From assembly GCA_016719925.1 (NCBI GenBank), contig JADJYC010000012.1:62001-126000 (forward strand): a stretch of 64,000 nt of DNA, given 5' to 3'. The first letter of the stretch is position 1; each line of letters begins with the position of its first letter. Shown piece after piece: positions 1 through 10,132 of the stretch. The DNA comes from Crocinitomicaceae bacterium. GTDB taxonomy: Bacteria; Bacteroidota; Bacteroidia; Flavobacteriales_D; Crocinitomicaceae. Below the pieces are notes generated by a model. The model was not told the DNA's origin, did no database searches, and worked only from the letters and a program-made list of their open reading frames with translations. The translations under genes and the position numbers were made by a program.

Positions 1-116
1 TCATTCAGTTTATCCAATTCTGTATAATAGGGAGCAAGTTCTTTAATCCCCCGATGTATCTGTCCTTGTGCCTGAAAGAGAATGAGAAAGAATACGATGG
101 CATAAACCGTTTTCAT
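1..116 (-). CDS. Secreted protein, N-terminal fragment
   Basis: Only the first 38 codons lie in the window; the gene runs off the left edge. The start ATG is at 116-114. The visible N-terminus has a short basic start, a hydrophobic stretch (VFFLILF) and a likely signal peptidase I site after QAQGQ, so the product is exported. The mature part seen (IHRGIKELAPYYTELDKLNE) matches no family I recognise. It is divergent from dnaN. No function can be given from this fragment. Confidence 0.6.
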   Translation of the reverse strand, partial: MKTVYAIVFFLILFQAQGQIHRGIKELAPYYTELDKLN

Positions 117-317
117 GCACGCAGATTAGTTGGGTTTGCTGAAAGTACTGCTCTTTTTAGACAGGGGATAAAAAAGGTTTTTAACAGTTTGATTGATTTG
201 CAGAAAATTGAAATATGAAAATCGTGTAAAATCAACGCTTCTTGATGTTCTTAACAGGGTAGAGAATCTGTTAATAAAATTGACTTGACAGTGCAAAAGA
301 TGCCCGTCCAATCAGGC

Positions 318-325
318 TATATTTG
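318..325 (+). promoter_or_regulatory. Promoter -7 element of dnaN
   Basis: TATATTTG is a full match to the Bacteroidota -7 element TAnnTTTG. No clear TTTG is seen at the expected -33 position. Transcription would start near 330, giving a leader of about 28 nt. The rest of the 117-339 gap shows no gene or repeat. Confidence 0.55.
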
Positions 326-357
326 CTCTTCACAAAAAATTGAAAACAGACCTGATT

Positions 358-1476
358 ATGAATTTCATTATTTCCAGTTCGGCATTACTTAAAAATCTCC
401 AGAATATCGGTGGAGTATTGAACAGCAGTAACTCGTTGCCTATTCTTGATAATTTCTTATTTGAATTATCAAATGGTGAGTTGACAATTTCTGCATCTGA
501 TCTGGAGAATACAATGAAAACTATTGTCAAGCCGGATGAAGCTAAAGTAGATGGTAAAATTGCTATTCCTGCCAAATTATTACTGGATACACTGAAAAAT
601 TTTTCTGATCAGCCACTTTCTTTTTCTATCGATCCGGCAAGTTTTGGAATTGAAATTTCTTCTGATTACGGAAAGTATAAATTAGTTGGACAAAATGCTG
701 CTGATTTTCCTAAATCTCCGGAACTGAAAGGAGCAAGTTCAGTAAAAATCAAAGGTGAAATGGTTGCCCAGGCAATTGATAAAACTGCATTTGCAACTGG
801 AAATGATGAATTGCGTCCTGTGATGAGTGGTGTATTCTGCCAGTTCTCTCCTGAAAAACTGATTTTTGTTGCTACAGATGCACATAAGCTTGTTCGCTAT
901 ACCCGGACAGATGGATCCGCTTCAAAAAATTCTGATTTTATTCTGCCTAAAAAGCCGCTTAACTTATTAAAGTCAAATGTAACCGGTGCTGATGAAGTAG
1001 AGATTTTGTACAATGAAACAACTGCGCAGTTTAAATTTGGTTTTACTGAGCTGACATGTCGTTTGATTGATGGAAAATACCCGAATTATGAAGCGGTAAT
1101 TCCTACTCATAATCCAAATGTACTGACGGTTGACAGAGTGTCTTTTCTGGCTTCTATCAAGCGTGTATCTATCTTCTCAAATAAAACAACACATCAGGTA
1201 AAATTAAAAGTTGCCGGCAGTGAATTAACTATTTCTGCTGAGGATCTTGATTTTTCAAATGAAGCAAAAGAAAGACTTACCTGCAGCTACAGCGGTGATG
1301 ATATGGAAATAGGTTTCAACTCTAAATTCCTGATGGAAATGCTGAGTCACATCAATACAACAGAAGTGATTCTTGAAATGAGCGAACCAAACAAAGCCGG
1401 TATTCTGCTTCCTAGCGGAAATGAAAATGAGCATGAGCAGATTCTTATGCTTGTGATGCCGGTAATGATCCGTTAA
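358..1476 (+). CDS. dnaN: DNA polymerase III beta subunit (sliding clamp)
   Basis: The product is the ring-shaped processivity clamp that tethers the replicative polymerase to DNA. The protein of 372 aa has the usual length and the three repeated clamp domains. The N-terminus MNFIISSSALLKNLQ is the standard start of the family, so I chose the ATG at 358 rather than the in-frame TTG at 340. The sequence ends MLVMPVMIR, matching the conserved C-terminal PMR-like end near the hydrophobic binding pocket. dnaA, recF and DnaA boxes are not adjacent, so this is not evidence for an origin. The gene is intact, in contrast to many neighbours. Confidence 0.97.
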   Translation: MNFIISSSALLKNLQNIGGVLNSSNSLPILDNFLFELSNGELTISASDLENTMKTIVKPDEAKVDGKIAIPAKLLLDTLKNFSDQPLSFSIDPASFGIEISSDYGKYKLVGQNAADFPKSPELKGASSVKIKGEMVAQAIDKTAFATGNDELRPVMSGVFCQFSPEKLIFVATDAHKLVRYTRTDGSASKNSDFILPKKPLNLLKSNVTGADEVEILYNETTAQFKFGFTELTCRLIDGKYPNYEAVIPTHNPNVLTVDRVSFLASIKRVSIFSNKTTHQVKLKVAGSELTISAEDLDFSNEAKERLTCSYSGDDMEIGFNSKFLMEMLSHINTTEVILEMSEPNKAGILLPSGNENEHEQILMLVMPVMIR

Positions 1477-1509
1477 TTTTGAGGTATGATTTTTGCAGCT
1501 TCTGAAAAG

Positions 1510-2456
1510 ATGTTGCGCATTATTTCTCATTCTCTTTTATTTACTTTTTTCATTGCGGCATTTTCCGGATGTTATATTGCCGATCAGGTATTGCTTGAGC
1601 CTCCTGCTCCAAATAAACCGGACTTGCAGAAGAGTTCTGAAAAAGCTGTAAAAGAATATGTCCGTTCCAAATCGGGTAACGGTACCTATAATTCACTTGG
1701 ATTTTCTGATGCAGTTGTTTATGTTCCGCAGGAACTGATTGATCTTGAAACACTCGAAAAATATCGTAATGAAGGAATTATTTCAGGAGCATCTTCTGAT
1801 TCAATGATTGACGCAAAACGAAAATATGCTGAAGAAAATCATATTCAGAGAACAGTTAACATCACACATTTTTTTACTGTGTCAAGAACAGATCAGGATC
1901 TGGAAGTAATGGGTGCAGATTATGTGCTCAATGATACGTTTGGTGTGATGGATTTTACTCCGGTTGTTTTATTTACCATTCCGTCAGCCTATGAAACTGC
2001 ACTGCATTATTTCTATTATGAATACACTGTTTTTATTCGCTTGATCCGCAGGAGTCAAGAAGACTGAGCAATCAGTTTTATTATTTCTACAAAAAACAAC
2101 TGAAGACACTGGAAAATGTAAATGAACGGTCAGAATTTTACCGGCATGCTGTTTTGGTAACAGATTTGGTTGGAAAAGCCGGAACTTTTGATCAGAATCA
2201 GGTTGCCATTCAAATGATAGGATATTCATTTTTGGATTTGAATGATAGTGTAAAGCGCACTGAACCGGCCTATTCAGCGCTTTATGAAAAAAGAACGCAG
2301 AGTGACCTTCAGGGATATTATATTTTTCATAAATTTATTGAGACGAAAGACAGTATCAGTGATACACTGGTGTACCGGTTTGATTTTGATCCGTATTTTC
2401 AGATAACTGCAAAGCGTCCTGCTGAATTAAGTGAAACAGATTTATTTAATAATTGA
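1510..2456 (+). CDS. Lipoprotein of unknown function (frame broken)
   Basis: The reading frame begins MLRIISHSLLFTFF and has a lipobox (FSGC) at about residue 20, so the product should be a lipoprotein. The frame closes at 2067, but the continuation is clear in another frame from about 2043 (DPQESRRLSNQFYYFYKKQL) to 2456. One missing base near the T-run at 2031-2035 would join them into a protein of about 315 aa. I chose ATG 1510 over 1486 because it places the signal peptide correctly. No known domain is recognised. It is followed by another exported protein 3 nt downstream and is probably co-transcribed with dnaN. Confidence 0.65.
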
Positions 2457-2459
2457 AAT

Positions 2460-3169
2460 ATGAAAATTTTAGGAATTTTAATTTGCCTTTTTTTATCGGA
2501 AATTTTGCCATAGCGCAGGATGATGAAATTGATAATACACAAGACAAGGCAAAAGTAGAGAAGGCAGTTGTTCACTGGGCCGATTCAGTTTTTTATTCTC
2601 ATTCAAATTATAAATTCGAAAACTTCAGGGCAGAATATTCTGACGGATATTACATTGCTGTGATGAGAGCAAAAGCGTATAAAGAAAGAGTAACAGATCT
2701 TGAAAATGATAAATCAGCGGGGCGGTTCAAAGGCACACAGGAAGCTTATGATACAGAACACAAAACGCTGAATGACGCTTATCTGAAAGCTCAGACAGAG
2801 GCGGATAATTATAAAGAGCGCGCTGATTATTATCTGGTGCATTTCTGGTCTAATATTCAAACAACAGATGGAATTACAGTCTATTATGAACACATTGTAA
2901 AACTCAACAATAACTATCAGGTAACTGAAGCAACAATCAATAGTGCTATTGGCAAAAAAGATGAAAACACACAAATCCTTTATAAAAAAGATGTAAAGGG
3001 TGATGATAAAAAAAAAAGTGACACAGCAGTTCCGTTGAATAATCCGGCAGACTCAAAAGTTGGAAACGGCAGTGTTTCTATCACTACTGATACCGGTAAT
3101 ACCACCACTACAACAAATACTGAAAACACTTCCGGTAAATCAAAAAAAGATAAAAAGAAGAAAAAGTAA
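2460..3169 (+). CDS. Secreted protein with Lys/Thr-rich tail
   Basis: The start ATG is at 2460, and the frame breaks in the seven-T run at 2488-2494. Adding one T gives a good signal peptide (MKILGILICLFFIGNFAIAQ) followed by a mature part starting DDEID. The mature protein is about 215 aa: a mixed helical region with a possible coiled coil around residues 70-130 (many K, E, D and A), then a low-complexity Asn/Thr/Asp stretch and a tail of lysines (KKDKKKKK). No family is recognised. It lies directly after a lipoprotein gene, with rnz 15 nt downstream, so it sits inside a likely operon. Confidence 0.6.
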
Positions 3170-3184
3170 TTACTTCAGTCACTC

Positions 3185-4090
3185 TTGTCGTTTAAATTAC
3201 TCATCGTAGGCTCTGGTTCTGCTGTTCCCACTTTAACAAGGGCGGTTACTTCACAATATCTGAATTTTAATGAAAGAAGAATTCTGATTGATTGCGGTGA
3301 AGGAACACAACTTCAGCTTAGAAAATTCAAAGTACGGTTTCAGCGGCTTCAGTATATTTTTATTTCTCATTTGCACGGTGACCATTTTCTTGGAATTTTT
3401 GGTTTACTCTCATCCATGAATCTTTTGGGAAGAACACAAAAGCTGATTATTTTTGTCCGGATGGATTGGAGAAGATGATTAAACCCAATTTGAAGTCAGT
3501 AAAGTTTATCTTGATTTTGAATTGGAATTTGTCAGAGTAAGTACTAAAACAAAAATTAGAATTTTTGAAGACAGAATTCTGGAAGTGTATGCATTTCCCG
3601 TTAAACACCGAATTGAGTGTTATGGTTATTTGTTCAGGGAAAACCGAAGGAACTGAATATCGATAAAGATCAGATTGAAAAATATGCTATCTCACGTGCT
3701 GAAATCTGGGCTATAAAAAATGGTTCTGATCTTGAACGAAACGGAAAAATTATTCTGAATAAAAATCTGACTTTACCTCCTTCTCATTTGTTTCAATATG
3801 CTTTTTGTACAGATACAAAGTATGATGAAAAAGTAGCAGGTTATGTAAAAGGATCAGATTTGCTTTATCACGAAGCAACTTTTACAGAAAAACAAGCCGA
3901 CAGAGCAAAAGCAACTTACCACTCTACTGCACTTCAGGCAGCAAAAATTGCTGAAAAAGCAGAAGTAAAACAGTTATTGCTGGGGCATTTTTCTGCCCGT
4001 TTTGGTGCAACCACCGAACTAGAATCAGAGGCAAAACAGGTATTTAAAAATACCGTTTGTGTCAAAGACGGTGACGAATTCAACTTCTGA
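3185..4090 (+). CDS. rnz: Ribonuclease Z (frame broken three times)
   Basis: This is a tRNA 3'-processing endonuclease of the metallo-beta-lactamase fold. The metal-binding motif SHLHGDH is seen around residue 62. Later conserved parts are the FPVKHRIECYGY region (motif with His), LYHEATF, and YHSTALQAAKIAEKA with LLGHFSARF near the end. The frame breaks near 3450 (T-run), 3485 (AAACCC) and 3640 (GGGAAAACC). After joining, the protein is about 302 aa, the normal length. The start is a TTG (SFKLLIVGSGSAVPT follows), because no ATG precedes this conserved N-terminus. Such a conserved gene broken three times is better explained by sequence error than by loss. Confidence 0.85.
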
Positions 4091-4195
4091 TTTGCTCTGA
4101 TTTAAAATGATTTAATGACCATTGTCATAGTTTAATAATTCCTGATTGCACAACTTTCTTCTCATTTTCAACGTATTAATAAAAAAACAGGGGAG

Positions 4196-4651
4196 ATGGA
4201 AAAGGGGTTACGCATACTGGTTTTCTGCTCAATAGTATTTTTACTGTTATTGTCATCTTGTGATAAAAATGAGCAGGCGTACAAAAAACTAATCAATGAA
4301 GGCAGATGGAAAGTGACACAACTGACTGCCGGAAATACTGATTTTACAAAACTTCCCAAGTGGGAAATTTTTCCCTGTGAAAATCATGAAGGGTATTGTG
4401 AAGCACGCTGGGAACATCAGAACGGAAGCATGGTTAATTTCTATTATCAGTTCACCAGTCTGGGTGGGAAGTTCACTTATTTTATTGATCCGGCAGAATC
4501 TGAAACAACAACCATGGCTTATTCTCAATGCCAGAATTTCAGCGGTCAGTATAAGGTTTACAAAAGTAACCGAAAAACCATTCATCTTGAATCTGAGTTA
4601 ACGGCAGGATATCCTGAAACTCTTGTGGTTATAATTCTTGAAAGGGAATAG
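4196..4651 (+). CDS. Small lipocalin-like lipoprotein
   Basis: The 151-aa product has a signal peptide with lipobox LSSC at about residues 19-22 and continues DKNEQ. The mature part begins with a helix and then INEGRWKVTQLTAG, a pattern typical of lipocalin-like and META-like Bacteroidota lipoproteins, followed by beta-rich sequence. Four further cysteines are present (FPCENHEGYCEARW and SQCQNF). The exact family is not established. It lies just upstream of a candidate non-coding RNA on the same strand. Confidence 0.6.
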   Translation: MEKGLRILVFCSIVFLLLLSSCDKNEQAYKKLINEGRWKVTQLTAGNTDFTKLPKWEIFPCENHEGYCEARWEHQNGSMVNFYYQFTSLGGKFTYFIDPAESETTTMAYSQCQNFSGQYKVYKSNRKTIHLESELTAGYPETLVVIILERE

Positions 4652-4691
4652 ACCCTGAAATTTTCGTCGATTTATTTTTTTATTTTGTCTT

Positions 4692-4948
4692 TAGAATTTG
4701 CGGACTGGTCAAAAACCATGAAGGGTTTCCCCCTCAGGTTTTTTCTAAATCGGTTTATTATAAATCAGATGCAATACTTTGGATCAAGTTTTCAGAGTAG
4801 TAGCTGATACTGATAGGAGTATCAGCGTAGTTTAATTGAGAGTCCGGTTTCTAGCAGTTCCGGACGAAAGTCAGTAATCGAAGAAATTTGATTATTGTAA
4901 AACCCAAAGCTTGTGAGAGAGTGTTCAACGAACACTCTCTTGCTTTTT
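4692..4948 (+). ncRNA. Candidate structured non-coding RNA
   Basis: This 257-nt stretch has no convincing frame but is full of stable helices. AAAACC/GGTTTC is at about 4715-4728. A perfect 9-bp hairpin, GCTGATACT/AGTATCAGC, is near 4803-4826. GTCCGG/CCGGAC is near 4842-4865. A 7-bp helix spans about 4872-4896, and an 11-bp terminator hairpin closes the 3' end. Long-range pairs GGGTTT with AAACCC and CGGACT with AGTCCG could compete with the local hairpins. Upstream, TATTTTG at 4681-4687 is one base short of a -7 element. It lacks the signature sequences of RNase P RNA, tmRNA and SRP RNA. A 6S-like RNA of Bacteroidota is possible but I could not confirm it. Confidence 0.45.
4916..4948 (+). 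terminator. Rho-independent terminator
   Basis: AGAGAGTGTTC and GAACACTCTCT form an 11-bp stem with a 3-nt loop, followed by TG-C-TTTTT at 4944-4948. It ends the candidate RNA and overlaps the stop codon of the convergent lipoprotein gene. Confidence 0.8.
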
Positions 4949-5433
4949 AAGGGCAGGTGGTTACCGGATTTCCGCAAATGCAATCGCAATTTATCCACCC
5001 GGTCATAATTTTTCCATCTTCTGAAGAGAATTCAACCTCTGCATAATCATAATAAAGACGCTTCAATTTGATTGATCGTTCTGCTCCGATTGTTCTCAAA
5101 CCAACCGTCTTTTTGTGAAATGATATGAAACATATAATCTTCTCCTTGTGGTAATTTTTGAATTATTTTTCCATTGGGTGATTCACGCAAATTTGTTGGC
5201 TGGTCTTCATCCGGATCATCTATGTAGGCACGTAAATCAAATTTTTGTTTAAACCCTTCATCTGAAAAAATGAATTCAGGTTCAGGCGGAGTGATCATGG
5301 TAGTATCAGAATTATTCTGAGTAAAATTGTTTTCTGATAAGGAGTCTGTTTGATCAGTATTGATTTCAGTTTGATTGTTAGTGCATCCTGAAAAAATTAA
5401 AAGACAAAAAACGGTACTGGTTATATATAGCAT
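4947..5433 (-). CDS. SH3-like lipoprotein (frame broken)
   Basis: The signal peptide carries lipobox FSGC at about residues 14-17. After a Ser/Thr/Asn-rich linker comes a bacterial SH3-like stretch (NLRESPNGKIIQKLPQG, then QKDGWFE), the usual form for a cell-envelope binding domain. The open frame closes at 5047, but the same protein clearly continues in another frame from about 5085 (ERSIKLKRLYYDYAEVEF) to a TAA at 4949-4947, ending in a Cys-rich tail with CDCICG. A single indel near GAGAACAA explains the break. The full length is about 162 aa. Ligand and role are unknown. Confidence 0.65.
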
Positions 5434-5663
5434 ATTTTCAATTTTTCATATCAAATGTAAGACATTCTTGATCAAAAGAACTGACGATAATTCCAGCCTG
5501 TCAATTCAAAAACTGCCGATATGTCACTTCTAAAGGCCTTGATTTTACTCAATTCTGCCAAAAAATACGATTTTAAAGGATAATTTCATTTGGCATATGG
5601 ATTGACTAAAGGGAATCAACGCTTTTAGCAAACAAAACAAAGAACAGACTTAATAAAATTAAT

Positions 5664-7568
5664 ATGAGCAAAATTATTGGAATCGACCTGGGAACTACAA
5701 ACTCGTGCGTATCTGTGATGGAAGGAAACGAACCGGTTGTTATCACCAATGCTGAAGGAAAAAGAACTACACCTTCGATTGTGGCATTTGTGGATGGTGG
5801 TGAACGCAAAGTCGGTGATCCTGCAAAACGTCAGGCAATCACAAACCCTAAAAAAACAATCTATTCCATCAAACGTTTCATGGGAGCATCTTTTGATCAA
5901 TCTTCAAAAGAAGTTGCACGCGTGCCTTATGAGGTAGTCAAAGGAGATAACAATACACCGCGTGTAAAAATTGATGACCGCCTTTACAGCGCTCAGGAAA
6001 TTTCTGCAATGATTCTTCAGAAAATGAAAAAAACAGCTGAAGATTATCTGGGGCAGGAAGTTACTGAAGCAGTTATTACTGTTCCGGCGTACTTCAACGA
6101 TGCACAGCGTCAGGCAACAAAAGAGGCCGGTGAAATTGCCGGACTGAAAGTAAAACGAATCATCAATGAACCAACGGCAGCAGCGCTCGCTTACGGTTTG
6201 GATAAGAAAAATAAAGATCAGAAAATTATCGTTTTCGATTTTGGAGGAGGAACACATGACGTTTCTGTTCTTGAGTTAGGCGATGGAGTATTTGAAGTGC
6301 TTTCAACAGATGGTGATACCCATTTGGGTGGTGATGATGTGGATGATAAAATCATTAACTGGCTGGCAGATGAATTTAAAAAAGATGAAGGTTTGGATTT
6401 GCGTAAAGATCCAATGGCACTTCAGCGTTTAAAAGAAGCTGCCGAAAAAGCAAAAATCGAATTGTCTTCATCTTCAACTACAGAAATCAACCTGCCTTAT
6501 ATCATGCCGGTAGACGGTATGCCAAAACACCTTGTGCGCACTTTGTCACGCGCCATGTTTGAGCAGCTGATTGATGATCTGGTTAAACGTACCATTGAAC
6601 CTTGCAAAACTGCTTTGAAAAATGCAGGTTTGTCAACGTCAGATATTGATGAAGTGATTCTGGTAGGTGGTTCAACACGTATTCCGGTAATTCAGGAAGC
6701 AGTAAAAAAATTCTTTGGTAAAGAACCTTCAAAAGGCGTGAATCCGGATGAAGTGGTTGCTGTGGGTGCTGCAATTCAGGGTGGAGTATTAACCGGTGAA
6801 GTGAAGGATGTATTGCTTTTGGATGTTACGCCGCTTTCACTTGGAATTGAAACCATGGGTGGTGTAATGACCCGCTTAATTGAAGCCAACACAACTATCC
6901 CTACAAAAAAATCAGAAGTATTTTCAACGGCAGCAGATAATCAGACAGCAGTGGATATTCACGTGCTTCAGGGTGAAAGACCCATGGCATCTGATAACAG
7001 AACACTGGGAAGATTCCAGTTGTCAGACATTCCGCCTGCAAGAAGAGGTACACCTCAGATTGAAGTTTCATTCGATATTGATGCAAACGGTATCATGAGT
7101 ATTTCTGCAAAAGATAAAGCAACCGGAAAAGAACAGTCAATAAAAATTGAATCATCTTCCGGATTGTCTCAGGCTGAAATTGACCGCATGAAAGCTGAGG
7201 CAGCATCAAATGCTGATGCAGATAAAAAGCGAAAAGAAGAAGCAGATAAACTGAATGCAGCTGATGCGCTGATTTTCCAGACTGAAAGACAGTTAAGCGA
7301 ATACGGTGATAAAATTCCTGCTGAGAAAAAAGCGCCAATTGAATCAGCACTTGCTGAATTGAAAGCGGCACACGGTGCTAAAGATTTTGATAAAATGGAA
7401 ACAGCAATGCAAAATCTGAATACAGTATTCCAGGCTGCTTCTCAGGATATGTATGCAAATGCTGGTGGCGGAGCAGAAGGACAACCTCAGGGTGATACCG
7501 GAAACAGCTCTGGCACAAAAGATGCAGAAGCTGAAGATGTGGATTTTGAAGAGGTAAAAGACAAGTAA
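5664..7568 (+). CDS. dnaK: Chaperone DnaK (Hsp70)
   Basis: The product is the ATP-dependent Hsp70 chaperone of the cytoplasm, working with DnaJ and GrpE. The 634-aa length is normal. It begins [20 protein letters not shown], with the phosphate-binding loop GIDLGTTNS at residues 5-13. It continues with [14 protein letters not shown] (second phosphate loop), the adenosine motif [13 protein letters not shown], linker [15 protein letters not shown], the substrate-binding domain, and the acidic C-terminus ending EEVKDK. The third residue after GGG is T-H-D rather than the more common T-F-D, a minor change. No CIRCE operator is seen upstream. The gene stands alone and ends at a strong terminator; dnaJ and grpE are not adjacent. 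Confidence 0.98.
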   Translation: MSKIIGIDLGTTNSCVSVMEGNEPVVITNAEGKRTTPSIVAFVDGGERKVGDPAKRQAITNPKKTIYSIKRFMGASFDQSSKEVARVPYEVVKGDNNTPRVKIDDRLYSAQEISAMILQKMKKTAEDYLGQEVTEAVITVPAYFNDAQRQATKEAGEIAGLKVKRIINEPTAAALAYGLDKKNKDQKIIVFDFGGGTHDVSVLELGDGVFEVLSTDGDTHLGGDDVDDKIINWLADEFKKDEGLDLRKDPMALQRLKEAAEKAKIELSSSSTTEINLPYIMPVDGMPKHLVRTLSRAMFEQLIDDLVKRTIEPCKTALKNAGLSTSDIDEVILVGGSTRIPVIQEAVKKFFGKEPSKGVNPDEVVAVGAAIQGGVLTGEVKDVLLLDVTPLSLGIETMGGVMTRLIEANTTIPTKKSEVFSTAADNQTAVDIHVLQGERPMASDNRTLGRFQLSDIPPARRGTPQIEVSFDIDANGIMSISAKDKATGKEQSIKIESSSGLSQAEIDRMKAEAASNADADKKRKEEADKLNAADALIFQTERQLSEYGDKIPAEKKAPIESALAELKAAHGAKDFDKMETAMQNLNTVFQAASQDMYANAGGGAEGQPQGDTGNSSGTKDAEAEDVDFEEVKDK

Positions 7569-7601
7569 TTTCTTTTCTTACTTAAATAACAATTGAAAGG
7601 T

Positions 7602-7633
7602 CCTCCGTTCAGCTGAACGGGGGATTTTTTTTT
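7602..7633 (+). terminator. Rho-independent terminator of dnaK
   Basis: CCTCCGTTC and GAACGGGGG form a 9-bp stem around AGCT, followed by A and nine T residues. It lies 33 nt after the dnaK stop. Confidence 0.9.
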
Positions 7634-7688
7634 GACTGACTGGTAGAAATAAAAGGTAATATGATTCTTTTATTCAGTGCCGATATTG

Positions 7689-7696
7689 TAAATTTG
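7689..7696 (+). promoter_or_regulatory. Promoter -7 element
   Basis: TAAATTTG matches TAnnTTTG and lies 36 nt upstream of the DUF4340 gene. A weak -33 (TCTTT) is at 7666-7670. Confidence 0.5.
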
Positions 7697-7731
7697 AACG
7701 ACTGAGTAATATTTCTCATCCCCGATAAACT

Positions 7732-8751
7732 ATGAAGAATTGGAAATCACTTGTCATTTTTTTATTGCTTGGCGGACTGGCCTGGTTTGCCTATTACCTC
7801 AGTACAGATAAAGGAAATTCAAAACTGGCAGATGAAGCACTTTCAGACTTTGCTGTAAAGGATACTGCGACAATTGATAAATTAATTTTGACAGATACCG
7901 ATGGAAATCCGGGAGTGAATCTGGTCAGAACTCCTCAGGGCTGGACAACGGATAAAGGAGATTGTGTACAACAGCATCTGGTAAATACAATGCTTGAAAC
8001 CATCCGGCATATTGCTGTGAAAAGCCCTGTTCCAAAAGACGCAGTAGAAAACATCAATAAAAATCTGACAGCGCATCACCGCAAAGTTGAGATCTATGTA
8101 AAAGGTGAACTGGTTAAAACCTGGTACATTGGAAATCCAACTGCAGATCATTATGGAACTTACATGTTATTGAAAGATCCTGAACTGGGAAAATCTCCTG
8201 AGCCTTTTATTATGCATGTTCCGTCAGAGCATGGTAGTGTTCAGAGCAGATTCATTACCAACCCGCTTGAAATGCAGTGCACCGGAATTTTTAATTATGA
8301 TCCGCTTCATGTGAAATCAATTGATGTGAAAATTCCTGACTCAACAGAACTTAATTTTAAAGTAGTGGCCAATGCAGAAAATAATTTCTCACTCTTCAAT
8401 AACGAAAAAGCAGTTTCAGATTTTGATACCAGTAAAGTAAGAACCTATATTTTATTTTATCAGAAAGTACATTTTGAATCACACAACACATTGCTTGATT
8501 CGAAACAGGTTGATTCTTTAAAAACAAGCACGCCCTATTATACCATTGATGTTACTGATAAGGATGGAAATATAAAGGGTGTAAAGCTTTACAAAAAGAG
8601 ATTTGTTGTTGAGCGTTACGGATATGACGGTGAATTGCTGGAATTTGATCAGGACAGACTTTGGGTGGTGCTTGATAACGGTACTTTGGTTGTTGGTCAG
8701 TATCACGTTTTTGACAAACTCATGCGTGACATCCGTTTCTTTGAAAGATAA
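7732..8751 (+). CDS. DUF4340 domain protein
   Basis: The 339-aa protein has one N-terminal membrane segment (about residues 5-23) and then a large extracytoplasmic part. The pattern IDKLILTD, followed by LVRTPQGWTTD and VEIYVKGELVKTWYIGNPTADHYGTYMLL, is typical of the DUF4340 family. That family is commonly encoded beside GldG-like ABC transporter auxiliary proteins. Here gldF and gldG are 53 kb away, so any partnership is only an inference. It has its own promoter, and a convergent gene follows after 12 nt. Confidence 0.7.
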   Translation: MKNWKSLVIFLLLGGLAWFAYYLSTDKGNSKLADEALSDFAVKDTATIDKLILTDTDGNPGVNLVRTPQGWTTDKGDCVQQHLVNTMLETIRHIAVKSPVPKDAVENINKNLTAHHRKVEIYVKGELVKTWYIGNPTADHYGTYMLLKDPELGKSPEPFIMHVPSEHGSVQSRFITNPLEMQCTGIFNYDPLHVKSIDVKIPDSTELNFKVVANAENNFSLFNNEKAVSDFDTSKVRTYILFYQKVHFESHNTLLDSKQVDSLKTSTPYYTIDVTDKDGNIKGVKLYKKRFVVERYGYDGELLEFDQDRLWVVLDNGTLVVGQYHVFDKLMRDIRFFER

Positions 8752-8763
8752 TCCAGCGTAACG

Positions 8764-10039
8764 TCAATCAGGTTTTTTATTCAAGGCGTCAAACTTAGCG
8801 GTCATAGTTGGATTACCGTGCGTCAGTTTTTTAATCGACAAATCTTCTGCTTTATCATTTGCCAGACGAAGGTTATTCTCAGATGATAACAAAGCATCTT
8901 TAGTTTTTTGAAGATGAGAAATTGTTTTATCTATTTCATCAATTGCTTCTTTGAATTTGCGGCTGGCCAGATCATAATTTCTTGAAAAGCCTTCTTTGAA
9001 TTTATTCATTTTTTCTTCAAAGTTGGTGATGTCAATATTCTGGTTTTTTACCTGCGCTAGTTCTGCCTTGTATTTGAGCGAGCTCATTGCGGCATTTCTC
9101 AGCAGTGTTATGATAGGTATAAAAAACTGCGGACGGACAACATACATTTTACCGTATTTGTAAGATACGTCAACAATGCCCGTATTGTATAGTTCACTCT
9201 CTGATTCCAGTAATGTTACAAGTACAGCATATTCACATTTTTTTTCAGTGCGGTCTTTGTCCAGTTCTTTTAAAAAATCTTCGTTCTTCTTTTTTGTTGC
9301 TGTTTCATCACCCTCATTTTTCATTTCAAACATGATTGAAATGATTTCATTTCCTGCTTCATCATTTTCACGGTAAATAAAATCTCCCTTACTGCCCGTT
9401 TTTGAATCGTTATCTTTTTCGAAATAGGCAAGGGGAAAAGCAGTAGCGCGCAATTTATTAAATTCAGTTTCGCAATGCTGTTCAAGGGTTTCACCAAGCA
9501 TCTTGGTTGAAAGCTTTAGTTTCATGTCTTTCCTGAAAGCAATTTCTTCATCTTTGATTTTGATGATATCTTCCTTTGCTTTGAGTTCAGCAGCAAATTT
9601 TTCCTTTAATGATTTTTCAAGCAGAAGCTTTTCTGTTTCTTTGTTTTTCAGATCATTTGCAAGTGAATCACGCTCTTTTTCAATTTTAAGGACTGCTTCT
9701 GTTACTTTCAGTTTTTTCTGTCTCAGCAAGTTCAATTTTTGATTTCAAATCAGCAAGTTCACCATCTTTTTTAGGGAGTTGAGAAATCAGCTCCTGTTCA
9801 CTTTTGGATTTCAGTCCTGAAATTTCCAGATCTTTTTTTGCTATCAGTTCCTGAAAAGTTCGTTTGAGTTTTTCTTCTGAAAGCTGAACGGCATTTTGCT
9901 TATCTTTTTCAGCAAGATTTAATCTGGCTTTTAGTTCCTCTTCAAATTTATGATCGCGAACCTGCTTGAGAATATCAGCAAAACCTGCTTCATCTACTTT
10001 AAATACCTTTTTACAATTCGGACAGACAATATCATTCAT
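8764..10039 (-). CDS. DUF2130 protein, coiled coil with nuclease-like fold
   Basis: The N-terminus has a half zinc-ribbon (CPNCKKVF) at residues 5-12. A long charged coiled coil covers about residues 40-170, followed by the DUF2130 domain. The motif GDFIYRE...[10 protein letters not shown] resembles the D...ExK core of PD-(D/E)xK nucleases, which is an inference from pattern. [15 protein letters not shown] is another conserved block, and the C-terminus is again helical. The frame breaks in the six-A run at about 9713-9718. Joined, the protein is about 425 aa, the normal size for the family. Its function in the cell is not established. The 10040-10132 gap upstream shows nothing clear. Confidence 0.75.
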
Positions 10040-10132
10040 ATCAGTGGAATTTTATCAGTAATGCGTTTATTGAAATATTAAAAGGCAGTTTGATCAGCAT
10101 GATATTTAAAATAACGCCGGAGAAAAAGAAAT

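Noticed and set aside
117..357. Possible replication origin near dnaN
   Set aside because: No DnaA box cluster, AT-rich unwinding repeats, dnaA or recF are seen. dnaN alone does not mark the origin in Bacteroidota.
3185..4090. rnz as a pseudogene
   Set aside because: Three breaks lie at homopolymers and the restored protein is complete with all motifs. The same pattern recurs across the window, so sequence error is the better explanation.
4692..4948. RNase P RNA or tmRNA
   Set aside because: The conserved GAGGAAAGTCC of RNase P RNA and the tRNA-like ends and tag frame of tmRNA are absent.
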